Assembly: GCF_963678635.1 (NCBI RefSeq)
Contig: NC_087062.1
Coordinates: forward strand, 63,833,253-63,897,252
From: Symsagittifera roscoffensis
Taxonomy: Eukaryota > Xenacoelomorpha > Acoela > Convolutidae
Length of the DNA: 64,000 nt
Direction: 5' to 3'
The position numbers were made by a program, and so were the translations under genes. Below the pieces are notes generated by a model that saw only the letters and a program-made list of their open reading frames with translations, did not search any database and was not told where the DNA came from. Of this stretch, positions 46,956-58,600 are shown piece by piece; within the stretch, counting starts at the first letter, position 1, and each line of letters opens with the position of its first letter.

Positions 46956-48230
46956 TGTTGGCAACTGTCTTCATAAGTGACTCCTGTTATCCTACGCAGG
47001 GCTTTCAAATCAGCACTCAAGAGAGCTGGATATCACTTGTTCTCTGACCAGGTTTCAGTAGTTCATCAGAACTAACCGGAGACAAGCTCCCTTGTAATCA
47101 GTTAATTTGCTTCATCCGATTTGCATAGTTTTTTATTGCTAAATAGTTGATAAAATCTTACTCCAAATGCCATTCGATTTGCTAAATGAAATAACTTGAA
47201 ATATTTCAAAGTTTGATAGCTTGAATTGCTTGCTCAGAAAAACTTTTGAAAGTAAATATTTTTGAAACCGATTTACGACATGGCTTAACTTGAAATTCTT
47301 TGATATTTCATTGCTTGGTTACGAATAGTGTGATCAGAGCTGTTAATTTTTGGCGATTGGATTGATAATTGGAGAAGTGCTTGCTAGTTAACCTAAAAGT
47401 TTTTGAGCGACTAAGTTGCTCAAGGTCACTGATATTGCCAACAGTTTGGCATTAACTATAAAAAGAGTTTGAAATTCAAAGATTTTTAAGGCTTTATACT
47501 TTGTCACTCTTAAGCTGAAAAGTCTTTAAAAAGATCAGCCTCATTTAGTTTCCGAGAGTTAGCTTGCAGTTTTCTAGCTGCATTTTGGCTATTTTAGGTT
47601 TTTTGTGCGGTATAAGACCTGCTTGAAATTCAAGCTTTCTGCTTGTAGCACACACCATTCATGAAGTGTCCTATGAAAGTCAATCGGTTTCAAATTTGTG
47701 GATTTGAAATTTGAGGACGAGGATTTTTGTCCTATGAAACTTAAGTGTTCTATGAAAGTCAGTCAATCGGTTTGAAAATTGTGCATTTGAAAGTCGAGGA
47801 TAAAGGGATTTTTTTTACCTTTGAAGGAAAATGGGAGTGAGGTAGGAAATAATGGTCAAGGCTAGTAAAATCATTGCAGGAAATTTCAATTGATATTTAT
47901 CAAATCAGAGTTAAATATACGCTGAAAATCAATAATTTTATAAACTTGTTAATTGAAACTCAAATATGATCAATTTAAAATTGTTTGTCCGACTTGATTT
48001 ATGCTAGCTAGATCTGTTGTCTTGGTTTTATATAGGGATTAGCAGATAAGTTAATAGAGTTATCTTTTTGTTTCGTAATTTTAATAGAGGAAACTGGGTT
48101 TTATTGTGAGAACGTTTAATTGAAATTGGGTTCACTCTTGACTTGCTGAGACCCTCTCGACTCGGCACCAATGAATGTACAGCTATACCGCTTTTAATAT
48201 GCCATATTTCTTAATGTCCAAGATAATTTT
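46956..48230. other. Intergenic DNA upstream of COX4
   Basis: No gene is seen. A local duplication is present at about 47,660-47,810, with two copies of TCCTATGAAAGTCA-like or TTCTATGAAAGTCA-like sequence followed by ATCGGTTT. A 3' splice acceptor lies at its right end, just before the COX4 start. Confidence 0.45.
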
Positions 48231-48247
48231 CAGGGTTCGGTTTTGAA

Positions 48248-48862
48248 ATGCTCCGCAGCTCAGTTAGTCAAATTCTACGTGCTCATGGATTGAAGTCGTT
48301 GACTTTGAGGAGCATCGCTCTGTCTGCAGGAAGGCGAATGGGAGAGGTTGCAGCGGTACCCGAGGGGACCATCAGTACAAAGACAGGACTTCCTGTCACA
48401 AACAAGCCATTGCCTAAAGCAAGTCCAGATTACCTTTACGAGGATAGGTCAGACATCCCTATTCCCCTCGTTCCATTTATCGAGAACCCAAATGCGGAAC
48501 AACAAGCCCTTCTGAAACTCCAGACGGGAGATTGGAAAGCCATCTCATTGGAGGATAAGAGGAAGATTTACAACCTCAAATTTCAATGGAGTATGGATGA
48601 CTTGCGCCACTTGAAAGAGGACAACAGTCTTAATATTATTTGGACAGTGATGATTCTGATCGGATTAGCGATGACTAGTTATGAACTGATGGGAATATAC
48701 ACTTTTGAACGAAGTCCGAGGCCATGGCTCATAATCGAACCCAGAATGACACAATGGCGATGCAAAATAAAGAAGTTCTTGAACAAGGTTGATGATGTTG
48801 TCAGTCCCCAGTACTTGCAAATCAAATACAAAGAAGAGGAAATTGAGGGGGTTGAGCTATAA
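48248..48862 (+). CDS. Cytochrome c oxidase subunit 4 (COX4-like), nuclear-encoded
   Basis: An uninterrupted 204-residue frame. The first ~32 residues (MLRSSVSQILRAHGLKSL...) are Arg/Ser/Leu-rich without acids, as in mitochondrial presequences. YLYEDRSDIPIPLVPF and GDWKAISLEDKRKIYNLKF match the conserved COX4 blocks (Y..R.D.PlP.; G.Wk.ls.eeK..lYr..F). A single membrane segment follows (IIWTVMILIGLAMTSYELM), as in COX4. The C-terminal part after TFERSPRPW is divergent and the protein is somewhat longer than the usual ~170-180. The family is a structural and regulatory subunit of complex IV in the inner membrane. A TTTTCAG acceptor ends at 48233, 14 bases before the ATG, so the 5' UTR is spliced or trans-spliced. 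Confidence 0.8.
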   Translation: MLRSSVSQILRAHGLKSLTLRSIALSAGRRMGEVAAVPEGTISTKTGLPVTNKPLPKASPDYLYEDRSDIPIPLVPFIENPNAEQQALLKLQTGDWKAISLEDKRKIYNLKFQWSMDDLRHLKEDNSLNIIWTVMILIGLAMTSYELMGIYTFERSPRPWLIIEPRMTQWRCKIKKFLNKVDDVVSPQYLQIKYKEEEIEGVEL

Positions 48863-49025
48863 CGTCTCAAAACTGAATGTTTGTGGATACTAACAAAATA
48901 ATGTTTACTGAATTGTAACGGACTGACTGATATGCACCAGACATCTGGTGTTATTTTGAGTAGAATCGAACTATTGTAATAATAGAAACGAATTAACTGC
49001 TTTACTTCCATTCTATATTTGAACT

Positions 49026-49110
49026 TGCGATAAGTGTTTTATAATCGGTAACTAGACTTCGTTTTTTCCTGGTAACATCTTTGACTAGTTTTTGAGCACC
49101 TATTTGAGCA
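49026..49110 (+). repeat. Copy of a small dispersed repeat with a GCGATAAG...ATCGG core
   Basis: TTGCGATAAGTGTTTTATAA followed by TCGGTAAC and a TTTTTTCC block resembles segments at 51243-51310, 51660-51790 and 58725-58830. The shared layout is GCGATAAG or a similar word, about 15 bases, ATCGG, then GACTTTTTTCCC-like sequence. No coding potential or terminal repeats are evident. Confidence 0.6.
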
Positions 49111-49529
49111 CTTGATCTTGATTGATTTTCTGTTTGTATATAACAAGCCGAAGTTTAAACTAGCTACCATATAAACCAGCCGAAATTACGTAATTGATAT
49201 TACACGAACAAGCGTAGTGTAATAGTAAGACTGTTCTTTCTTCCCAACTTATGTCGTAAATATTGGCGCCCTTTTTTGTGGCACTTATACGACTTTTTGA
49301 TAGCATGTACTTCGACATTCGTTCATTGATTCATGTTAATTTAATCATTTGAACCAAAAAAAGCTATTCGTTTCAAACAACAGTGAAATAATATAAACTC
49401 CGTTTCAGAAATTTTTCAATTTAATATATCTCACATTTTTTTGAACTGCACGGTTTCATGCAAAATTTGTTTGTATTTGATGCCACTTAAGCTGCAAAGC
49501 ATTGGCAATTTATTAGCATATGTAGCTGC

Positions 49530-49635
49530 TTTTTTGTTGGCTAGCGCTGGTATATTTTCAGGGGCCCTTAAACCAGATGCGAGGAACTGCATCTCTGAAT
49601 CTCCTGGTCGTAGGTTAGAGTCCGCCATAGCAAAA
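49530..49635 (+). repeat. tRNA-like fragment (possible SINE head)
   Basis: GTTGGCTAGCGCTGG resembles an A box, and CTGGTCGTAGGTTAGAGTCC resembles the variable loop plus B box of a tRNA, at plausible spacing but with extra bases between. It does not fold as an intact tRNA by eye. A decayed tRNA-derived SINE or tRNA pseudogene is the likely source. Confidence 0.35.
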
Positions 49636-49699
49636 CTTTTATTTTCAAGTCTTATGTTTCCTGTTTTATTTCGCTTTTACAGCTAATTTATGCCATTTT

Positions 49700-51240
49700 C
49701 TCGCTTGTGTTTGAGAAGCACAGCTTCGCCTCTGTGTATAAAAGTTTGTACCAATTATGTAACATTTACAAAAGTCATGCAAATTTCATTCATATGATGT
49801 AGTGTTTCGGCTGGGTTATATGCTCTGCGCTTTTTTGGTTGGTTTATTCCTCGTCTGGTTTATTTACAATCGATTTTTTTTACTCCATTGATACCATCTA
49901 GCGTATATTGTTCCCTGAAGTTAGAGTCCTCACGCGATTTGATCTATGTTACGAATTTTCTGAGCGTGGGAAGGAGCCATGACTCAGGCCGTTTTTTTGT
50001 TCCAAGATTTAAAATACCTCAACTAACAATCGCATGCTATCAATAACTCAACTAATCAGTGGATACATCAGTAGTCCAAATGATAAAATCAATAATTTCT
50101 CTGAACATGAAACAGCATTTCCTTCCTTTGGCTTTCCGCGATATTTTAGCTGTATACTGTAGGTCTTTCACAGAACCGTTATAGACCTTCGCTGCCTACT
50201 CAATCTGGGGAAAAACTAAATTAGATCGGATCCCTCGCCCTACCCAAGCAGTTTTTCCAGCTGCTTGTCTCAAAATTGGTCTCGCTTCTTCATAGAGCAT
50301 GAAGTTGAGCTGTTTTGCTCTTTGAGGTACAACTGTGATCAGAATTAATTTCTGTTGCACAAACTTATTTGTTTTATCAAGAAGACTTTTATTCAGCTTA
50401 TGACTGATCTGAAAACCGGTGCACTGAAAAACTCTGCTTTGGGGAAATTTTCTCCAATTGATCAGAAAGTTATAGCCTGAACTCGTTTTCTGCGTGTAAA
50501 AAATTGTCAGCGTTGATTCTCAATAAAAATAAAACAGTAAGATCAACTGATCGCAATCTTCTTGCCTCGTAAAAAAACGCAGATTTAACGTCTGAGCAAT
50601 CGATGATTTACCCATACGAGGCAGATATGACTAAAACATTCTTATATCACACTTGTAAGTCGTTGAAGAATCCCTTATTACGCGGTCCCTCTCCTCGAAA
50701 CCTCTGACAATCTGAGCACTCATTTCTTAGCCTTTGTAATAGAGTACTCATCTGTTTACATATATCAATATTGTTTCTCAGCGTTTCTTTGCCTTTACCG
50801 AAAACCTGTCGTCTTAGTTTTTAATTCATGCCTGAAATTGTTTTACTCTAACCAGCAGTAAAAAAAATCTTTTCTCGATTTTTGTTCCGACCCTTGAAAA
50901 CGGGAAGGAATTTTGTGTTCGGGTGTTTTAGCTTTGTTTCTTTGTTTTCCACGCAAAGTCAGGTACCCCAAATAATAATCGAAAGGAATGGGTCAACTGC
51001 TATACCATTAAAGCCCTTTCAATCGTGATTCGATCGACTCTCGAAAAATCTCAAAAAGTTGTCCCAGTGATTCAGTTCAATTTTGAGTGAGGAACGCGAT
51101 CGAGTTACGTTCGTTATATGAAAATTGGACAAATAGGCTCAGAAAACTTAATTTTACTACAAAAAGGATAACCAGTTTTGGAAGATTCATTTAGCGCTTC
51201 CTCGGCAATAATTATTTTAAAAATTATTGTCTCTTTTTAC
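49700..51240. other. Intergenic DNA with one dispersed-repeat copy
   Basis: No gene is seen. At 50876-51090 is one copy of a repeat (TTTTTGTTCCGACC..., TTTTGTGTTCGGGTGT..., CCACGCAAAGTCAGG...) whose inverted relative lies at 56610-56845. Confidence 0.5.
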
Positions 51241-51369
51241 ACTTGCGAGAGCAAATGTCTTGTAATCGGAAACAAGACTTTTTTCTCCTTGAATAACTTT
51301 TCTTACAAGTTTGCAAGAAATTGGACTTGCTTTCTTGATGAACCTTTATAACTTCCAGTCTCCTTCCCC

Positions 51370-51430
51370 TTTGGTGTTGAGGTAATGCGCTTGCCTCGGC
51401 ATCCTATGGCCAGGGGATCGAGTCATTTTT
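51370..51430 (+). repeat. tRNA-like fragment (possible SINE head)
   Basis: TTGAGGTAATGCGCTTGCCT, then CGGCATCCTATGGCC and AGGGGATCGAGTC, follow the order of D arm, anticodon arm and T arm of a tRNA. The acceptor stem halves do not pair convincingly, so this is called a derived fragment, not a functional tRNA. Confidence 0.4.
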
Positions 51431-51799
51431 CTATAAAATTTTTTTTAAGTGGACATACCTAGTGGAAGGGAATATATAGCGCAAATATAGAGCTTAACTT
51501 TGGGTTACTGAATTACAATCAGTTTTTATATTCTTCGATTGAGTAAAACTACCTTTTAACGCAAGCGTGGTGTGCTGTATTTTTTCTATGAATTTTTGAA
51601 AAATAATCAATCGCCCCTTCGCTATCTTTGTTCGATTTTCTGCCGCTTAATTCCCCAAAATAATGGTTACCCTTGCGATAAGCAAGGGTATTGACATCGG
51701 ATACAATACTTTTTCCCGTAAAGGTTTTATTCTACAGGATCTTCACTTCTAGAGGATCAATTCTAGAGGATGTTCACTTCTAGAGGATCTTTCATCTGA

Positions 51800-54780
51800 C
51801 TTGCTCAATTTCTTGAAATTCAAATGAAATTGCTATTGATCTGGTTCCTCCTGGTGTTCGTCCTAGTATCTGTCGGTTTAATTTTTCTCTTTTTTTCTTA
51901 ACGCTATTTATTTATATGGAAGGTTTTTTTATTGGTTTACTTTCTCAATTATGGGTTTTGTTCCGATTTAAACAGTTTTAACCATAACTGAATCTTCACT
52001 AATTTGTAAATTTACCACGTCTGATTTTGAGTTTTTTCTTTTAAATATTTAAACAGTTTATGTAATATCGACTAAATCAATTTTTTTGCCTAGTTTCGAG
52101 GGCAAAATTTATCCGTTTCGGATTATGTGTTTCAATTTGGATGAGTCGTAAAAACTTAAATTTAATGAAATTTTTTATGACAATATTTTTGTTTTCGGCT
52201 CAACACGTTTCGACCCAAAGTTTATCGCTTTTGTTGCCGCTCGGTAAATGATTTTCATTTTTAAGGGCCGTTTATGAACTTCATCTGACAAAAGATGAAG
52301 TTTCTGTAGCTGTAATTTTTCAACTTGTGTCAAGTTATTTTTTCAAGTAATTTTCAATATAATTTTTCAGAAATGTTTTTTGAGTTCTGTCTATTTTTTT
52401 TCACTCACTATATTGCAGCGCAATGATTTTTTTTACATCAGCTCTGCTTCGCTTTTGTGTATAAAATTGAGGCGAAAATCAGAGATGCCAAATTTTGAAA
52501 ACTGCGTTTATCAAGAGTTAGTTGATAAACGAAAAAAATTCATGAACTAGTTTCCTTAAACGTTTTTAAAAGGAAATTTTCTATTGATTTGTTTTTTTTT
52601 GTAATCAATTAGCTAAGCTGCTTCAATTGAAATCGGTCAATTGAATTCATATCCAAATGATCTTTTTTGGTAATTTTTTTTCTGGGCCTCGAGGCTTTGC
52701 TACCAGAAAAGAAATAATTTAGACGCTAGGGTAAACATCTTCAACAGTGCTAATGAATGAAGGGCGTTATTTGAATGTCGTATGCTTGGCTCAGCTAAGT
52801 TTTGCCCTCCTTTTGCAAAAGTGCAAACATAGAGCTTGATTTCAGTGTAACAATGAAGGTTTTTTTGTTTTTTAGCAGGAAAAGTCCATAAAATGCTCTA
52901 ATAACTACAGAAGTACATTCATGCATACTAATGCATTTATGAATGCCCTTAGGTATAAGTGCATTTGTTGAGTTCAATCCAAATGCATTTGCTATAAGCA
53001 GGCATAATACGCACTCCAATTACGAAAGAGGAAATGGCGCGATAAAACGTGATCACTTTTGAGTTTCGAAAGTGGAATTTAAAGATTTTTAGAGCAATAA
53101 AAGTTTTTCCTAACGCCATTAATTTCTAATGATTTTGGTTAATTTTTAAAAAGAAAAAATGCCAATCAAATTTAGCCCTTTTTAAAAATATATAGAGCTT
53201 GATTTTTAGTTTGAGAATAAAGTTTCAGTTCTTATTAAGAGTCGATGAACGTAGACTCTTATATAGCTCGTGGATTTTAAGGCATTTACGAAGCCCTGAG
53301 ATATATGTGCACTTTATGAGACGAATTTAAGTTCATTTGGTAAAAGGCAGGCAAAATTCGATCTCCAAATACGAAAGAGGAATGGAGCGAAAAACGTGAT
53401 CGGTTTCTTTGTTTCGAAAGTGAAATTCATTTTTTAGATTTCATAGTGGAATTTTTCAGAAAACAAGTCAGATATTTTTTCTGTTTTTCTGATTTAATTT
53501 ACTGTTCTAAAAGGTGCTAAAATTTTTGTATGAAACTCGAATGAAAAATTTTTTTGAAAATAATCAGTGGCCATTTTCAATTGTTTTTTGGCTATGCGTT
53601 CTTATTTAGTTCTATCTGCTTCATATTGCTTGCGCTGAAAATCCAAAAAATTCAGATTTAAGCGGCGAGCATCCGGTATGCCGAAATAAACTGAGCTCAG
53701 ACATTATTTAAGTTATCTCTAAAACCGTGAACGGTATCCCTAAGATATCATATTAAAGGATTGCCAGTTGTTATAAAGTTTCAGTGAACGTAAAGAAGAC
53801 GCTTATATATGTTGAGTTGATTTTTGTTCGATGTTTTTGAGGAAAAAATCTTAAAATTTATTGTTACCAAATTTTGATCTTTCGGGATTTGTTTTGGTTC
53901 AACTCAAATTCATTTGCCCAAAAACAAAGTAAATTGCGCTCTGCATTTATGAAAGCAGAATTGGTGCTAAAAAATGTGGCTGACTTCTTTTTTTGAGTTA
54001 GATTTTAATTTCAAGATATTCAAGTGGGATAGAAAATTTACTTTTCATCCAGTTTTCTTAAATTGAATTGATTTGATCAACAAATGTCAATCCTTAATTG
54101 TTCTCGAAATTTTCGAAGAGCTTTAAAGCCATGTATTTAAATTTGAAATTCGAAAGCTGTATTTTAAAAAAAAAGTCATTCACTTTTTGATTGATTTCTA
54201 GTTTCGACAGGATTTTGATTTAAAAATTTCTTTGTGGAGTAGAAATTCTTTCTACTCATCCAGTTTTCTCAAATTGGTTTAGTTTTCATCAATAAATGGC
54301 GATAATAAATTGTTCGCGGATTTCCCGAAGAGCTTTAAAGACATAAATGTTCCATTTGAAATTCGAAATTTGCATTTTCAAAAAAGTCTTTTTTTCCTGT
54401 TTCCTTGCGTTCATTTGCATTTTTCCAAGTATATGTTGTCTATGGTTCAGATTTTTAAAAATGTAGTTTCTCGAGAACAATTTTCAAATCTTGGCAAAAA
54501 TAGTTGACGGTGTTTCAGAAAATTTTTGTGAAGAACGATGATCTCCTATTCTCTCTTTTTTACAGTAAATGAATTGTTATTTATAAGTTTGAGAAACGTT
54601 TTATTGTTTTTCTACAAATTTTCCTTTTTTTGCTATCATTCTAGGGTGGAACCCTTTTTGCTACTTGCTCAGCGACCGGTTACTCTAGTTGTCAATACGA
54701 TCTAAGTCGGTTCGACCTTCAAATGCTTGGCTTCGTCGAAACTGTACCTATTCTAACTTCTTCTCGAGAAGTACATTAAA
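51800..54780. other. Intergenic DNA with degenerate internal repeats
   Basis: No gene is seen. From about 52,780 to 54,500 similar blocks recur in order: TACGAAAGAGGAAATGGCG or a similar word, AAACGTGATC, GAACGTAGACTCTTATATA, and ATCCAGTTTTCTCAAATTG. This suggests two or three decayed copies of a several-hundred-bp unit. A further relative is at 63370-63770. Confidence 0.55.
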
Positions 54781-54880
54781 CTATACGTCGAAATAACATA
54801 TTAATGGTGTTTGCAGATTGATCTGTGTTTATATGCTGTCATTATTTCGTCATAGAGCAGCAGAAAAACTAATAATTCCG

Positions 54881-55399
54881 ATGTCTTCAAAATACGGAGA
54901 AAGGTCATTCACGTCGAGTGGATACCGCCATTACTCAAGCAGCAACAGTTCGCAAATTGGCAGGTCAAATCAAGGTTATCATGGTTATCGCAGCTATAGT
55001 GACAGCAACTTTAGACATAGTTCAAATTTTCAAAACCGACCTGCTCAAAATCGAAGATTCTATTTCCGCAACGTTGATTACTCACGAATGAGTCGATCTG
55101 AGGTAATTGAAGATATAATCAAAGTTGAAAAGCATCATATTCAAACTATTTGGCGAAATGAAAGGTCAAGAAAAGTCGAAGAGGTCACTTGGTGTCCCCA
55201 ATATATGGAGCAAGGCGAACATTGCACGGGCGGAACTCAGTTGCCACACCACAAGTGTAGATCGTGTAATCGAGTTGCAATTCACTTGGTAGATACAAAA
55301 GGGAGGCCCTGTCTACGCTGTTATGGGTGGGAGCATGAAGACATACCCGGGTGGTATTATCACAAAGGGTGCAAGCATTGCGCCAGAAGAACTAAATAA
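54881..55399 (+). CDS. Cys/His-rich orphan protein (possible zinc binding)
   Basis: From the ATG at 54881 the protein has 172 residues; an in-frame ATG at 54833 would add 16. The acceptor TTTGCAG ends at 54816. The N-terminal half is low-complexity (Ser, Tyr, Arg, Asn, Gln: YRHYSSSNSSQIGRSNQGYH), as in RNA-associated proteins. The C-terminal half has eight Cys in four spaced groups with several His: WCPQYMEQGEHC, HHKCRSC, RPCLRC and KGCKHC. That is consistent with two zinc sites, though the spacing matches no finger I know. The N-terminal disorder plus a compact Cys-rich end suggests nucleic-acid or protein binding, but this is inference. Confidence 0.65.
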   Translation: MSSKYGERSFTSSGYRHYSSSNSSQIGRSNQGYHGYRSYSDSNFRHSSNFQNRPAQNRRFYFRNVDYSRMSRSEVIEDIIKVEKHHIQTIWRNERSRKVEEVTWCPQYMEQGEHCTGGTQLPHHKCRSCNRVAIHLVDTKGRPCLRCYGWEHEDIPGWYYHKGCKHCARRTK

Positions 55400-57100
55400 G
55401 TGATTTGTCTTTGATTATAAGAAAGCTTGCTTGGAAAGTAGAATATAATTATGCATTTAGTATAGCGTTTATGATGGGTTAGTCGTTTGTTTTTCTTCTA
55501 AAAATCAGTTTTCACGAGTGTATAATATTAATTTGAGGCAACTTTTTAAAGGAAACTTAAAATAGTATTTTATGAGTTGTTCGAACAGCAAGGATTGTTT
55601 GTCTTACAAGCTATTCAAAGCTATAATTTCACCAGGACTAGCTTTAAAAGCTAATAAGCGTCATCTCAAATATTAATTCAAATTCTTCAATGAAATTTTC
55701 TTGCTCTTAATTTTCTAGCAAGCGAAATGAGTGTTTTTTGTTGCATATCAGCTGATAAAACGTTTTGATGTCAGCGCAATTGCATTAAAAAAACCATGAT
55801 ATCAAAACTTAATAATCACATATTGTAGCTGGTTGCTGCGCAAGTAGCACAGAAGGCTCCGATGTCAGGAATCATTTAAAATACCATGAAAAAAAAGTGT
55901 ACGAAAATTTTTTTACGCGTTGCATGTATGGCTGCTAAAACGAGCGATTGGTTTAAATTACGCCGAAAAAGATGTTTTCTGGGCGTATTACCAAAAAGCA
56001 TAGTATTTTGTGCCGGGGTGTTTGTTGAATAAACAACACGTTTTTGATGAAATGATTGCTTAGCTCATATACACCCTTAGCAACGAGAGTGAACTTATCA
56101 ACACGTGCAATTACCATTACGCGCATTTGCAAGTGTTTCTGTTTGAGAAGTTTTTCAAGGAAAAAAAAGTCGATTGCCTAATTTGATAGCGCTTGCTGAA
56201 CGCAAATGTAAGCAAGGATAGCCGGTTGCTGTGCAAATAGCACAGACCGTTCCGCCCACATTCTTAAAATTTTGTTTTTTGAAGTAAGTGTCTTTTAAGT
56301 TAGTCTCTTTTGTTTTTAAGTTAGTGTGATGATAGAGCTATACAAGAGCGTAAAAATGAGCGAATTAGGCATAAAAGTCTACAATTGTCTTCAAAAAATT
56401 AATTCAACAAAAAAGGTGTAAATTTTTTTGTTTTTTTTTTTCAATTTTTTGCAGTAAAATTTGAATTATTTCCAAACGATTTTTTTGCCAGAAAAGCGCT
56501 ATATAAGGTATCCAAAATTTTAATTTTTTTAAAGTAAAATGATCATTTAGCGTAACCTGGTAATTTTCAGACATAACGAACGTTACTCGATCGCTTTACT
56601 CGCTCGAAAATAGACGGAAAATCAAATATTTCAAACCGGTTTTTCTCGACTCTAGAGGAAACGTTTGTTGATTGTTAAATGTGGTTCGAATAACGACTGA
56701 AAGAGCTTTAATATGATATATCACACAACCCAGTCCGGTGATTTTTGTGGTTCCTGATTTTGCGTGGAAAAGAATAGAAATAATTAATACACACCCGAAC
56801 ACAAATTTTCTCCCCAGTTTCAGTGGTCGGAACAAAAATTAGCTGAATTTTAGGAAACCGGATCCAATGCTTTTATTTTTCAACTGGATTTCATTGAGAG
56901 TGATTATTTCTTCATTTGGAACTGAAGTGGTGTTTCATGACATTCAATTTAACTCTTTGAGATTCGAAAATATAAACATAACAAGATATTAAAAATTCGA
57001 GAGCAAAATAACTACTCCTGCAAAAAGAATCATACGCGACGATAATCAGAACAAATTCGCTTCGCTCATCAACAATTTTGAACCATCTATCATACAGTCA
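55400..57100. other. Intergenic DNA with small repeats
   Basis: No gene is seen. Two related 50-bp blocks (GGTTGCTGCGCAAGTAGCACAG near 55,835 and its variant near 56,225) recur. 56610-56845 is the inverted relative of 50876-51090. Confidence 0.5.
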
Positions 57101-57170
57101 TGTGTTGAATGTGACATATGACTACGGTTCAAAAATTATGTTATGTTTAATCTATTATCTATCTATTATA

Positions 57171-57700
57171 TATTTGAATGCGGGCTTCACTATCTCGCCA
57201 TGCTTAAGCTTTTTCAACGTATTATTTTTACATGTTTAAGCTATATCGTATATTGGAATGGTTAAGAATTTTTTTTCGATTTTCCAATTTGATTTTAGTG
57301 TTTGTTTTACCGAATTTAAATTAAGCAGCCCAATATCGAATTAGGGGTTGCGAATTTGGCCTCCAATTTTGAATGCCCGAATCATTTTAGTTAACGAGAT
57401 AAGACAATTTTTGAGATTTTTTCAAAAATCTTTTATATTTAAATGCAGGCTTCACTATCTCGCCATGTTTAAGCTTTTTCAACGTAATATTTTTGCATGT
57501 TTAAGCTATATCGTATATCGCAATGGTTAAGAATTTGTTTTCGATTTTTCAATTTGATTTTAGTGGTTATTTTACCAAGTTTAAATTAAGCAGCCTAATA
57601 TCGAATTAGGGGTTGCGAATTTGGCCTCCAATTTTGAATGCCCGAATCATTTAAGTTAACGAGATAAGACAATTTTTGAGATTTTTTCAAAAATTTTCAG
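57171..57700. repeat. Two tandem copies of a 265-bp unit
   Basis: GGGCTTCACTATCTCGCCATG at 57181 and its near-copy at 57446 are 265 bp apart. The whole interval, including TTAAATTAAGCAGCC and ATCGAATTAGGGGTTGCGAA, repeats with few differences. It is a recent tandem duplication without a conserved frame. Confidence 0.88.
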
Positions 57701-57729
57701 AAATTTCAAATAAAATAAATTACAACACT

Positions 57730-58600
57730 TTCGCAACCCTGTAGTTGGGTACTGTCAGAGTACTCTAAGGGATTACATTTTCAGAAAACTTAAATTAATA
57801 TTATTCTTCAAAATCTGAAATTCCCAACCCTGTAGTTAGGTCCTGTCAGAGTACTCTCATAGATTGCGAATCTTTCTCCAAATATGACTGCTCAATTCTT
57901 TGTAGTTTTCGAGATACGATGTTTTTTGTGATTTTTTCAAAAATTTTCAGAAAACTTAAATTATTATTATTTTTTTTAAATCTGAATTTCCCAACCCTGT
58001 AGTGAGGTCCTGTCAGAGTACTCTCAAAGATTGCGAATCTTGCCTCTAAGTATGACTGCTCAATTCTTTGTAGTTTTCGAGATGTGACGTTTTTTGTGAT
58101 TCTTTCAAAATTTTCAGAAAGTTAAAATTAATTATTTTTCAAAATTTGAAATTCCCAACGCTGTAGTTCGTAGTTGTCAGGGTACTCTAAAGAGTTGCAA
58201 ATCTTGCCAAATGCGACTGCTCAAATGCTTTAAGTTTCCGATATGTGACGTTTTTTGATTTTTTCAAAATTTCTCAGTGAACTTATCTACAAAGAAATTC
58301 AAAAAATTTGAAACCACCAACTCGAAAATAGAACCTTATTGTCAGCGTACACCCTGGCGTCTCAAATCTTGCCTCTTAGTATGAATGCTCAAATTCTTTT
58401 AGTTTCCGAAATAAGGCGTTTTTTCAATTTTTTTTTGGGAAACTTAGGTTTCTGCAGAGGCCCATTAACTTTTCGAGATGACGCTTTTAAACTGGGAATT
58501 TAAAAAAATTTAAAAATTCGAAATTACCAACCCTATAATTGGTTGCAGTCAGAGTACACTAAAAGTTTGCAGATGTTGTTTCCAATATATGCGGTTTTTC
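57730..58600. repeat. Tandem repeats, ~165-bp unit, about five copies
   Basis: The block CCAACCCTGTAGT...GTCAGAGTACTC recurs at about 57735, 57826, 57989, 58155, 58317 and 58527, with most intervals of 162-166 bp. Each is followed by GCGAATCTTGCC and TTTTCAAAATTTTCAGAAA-like sequence. Copies become less alike to the right. Outlying relatives lie near 59,183 and 59,357. Confidence 0.8.

Noticed and set aside
49530-51430. Functional tRNA genes
   Set aside because: A- and B-box-like words are present, but acceptor stems do not pair and spacing is off, so only tRNA-derived fragments are reported.
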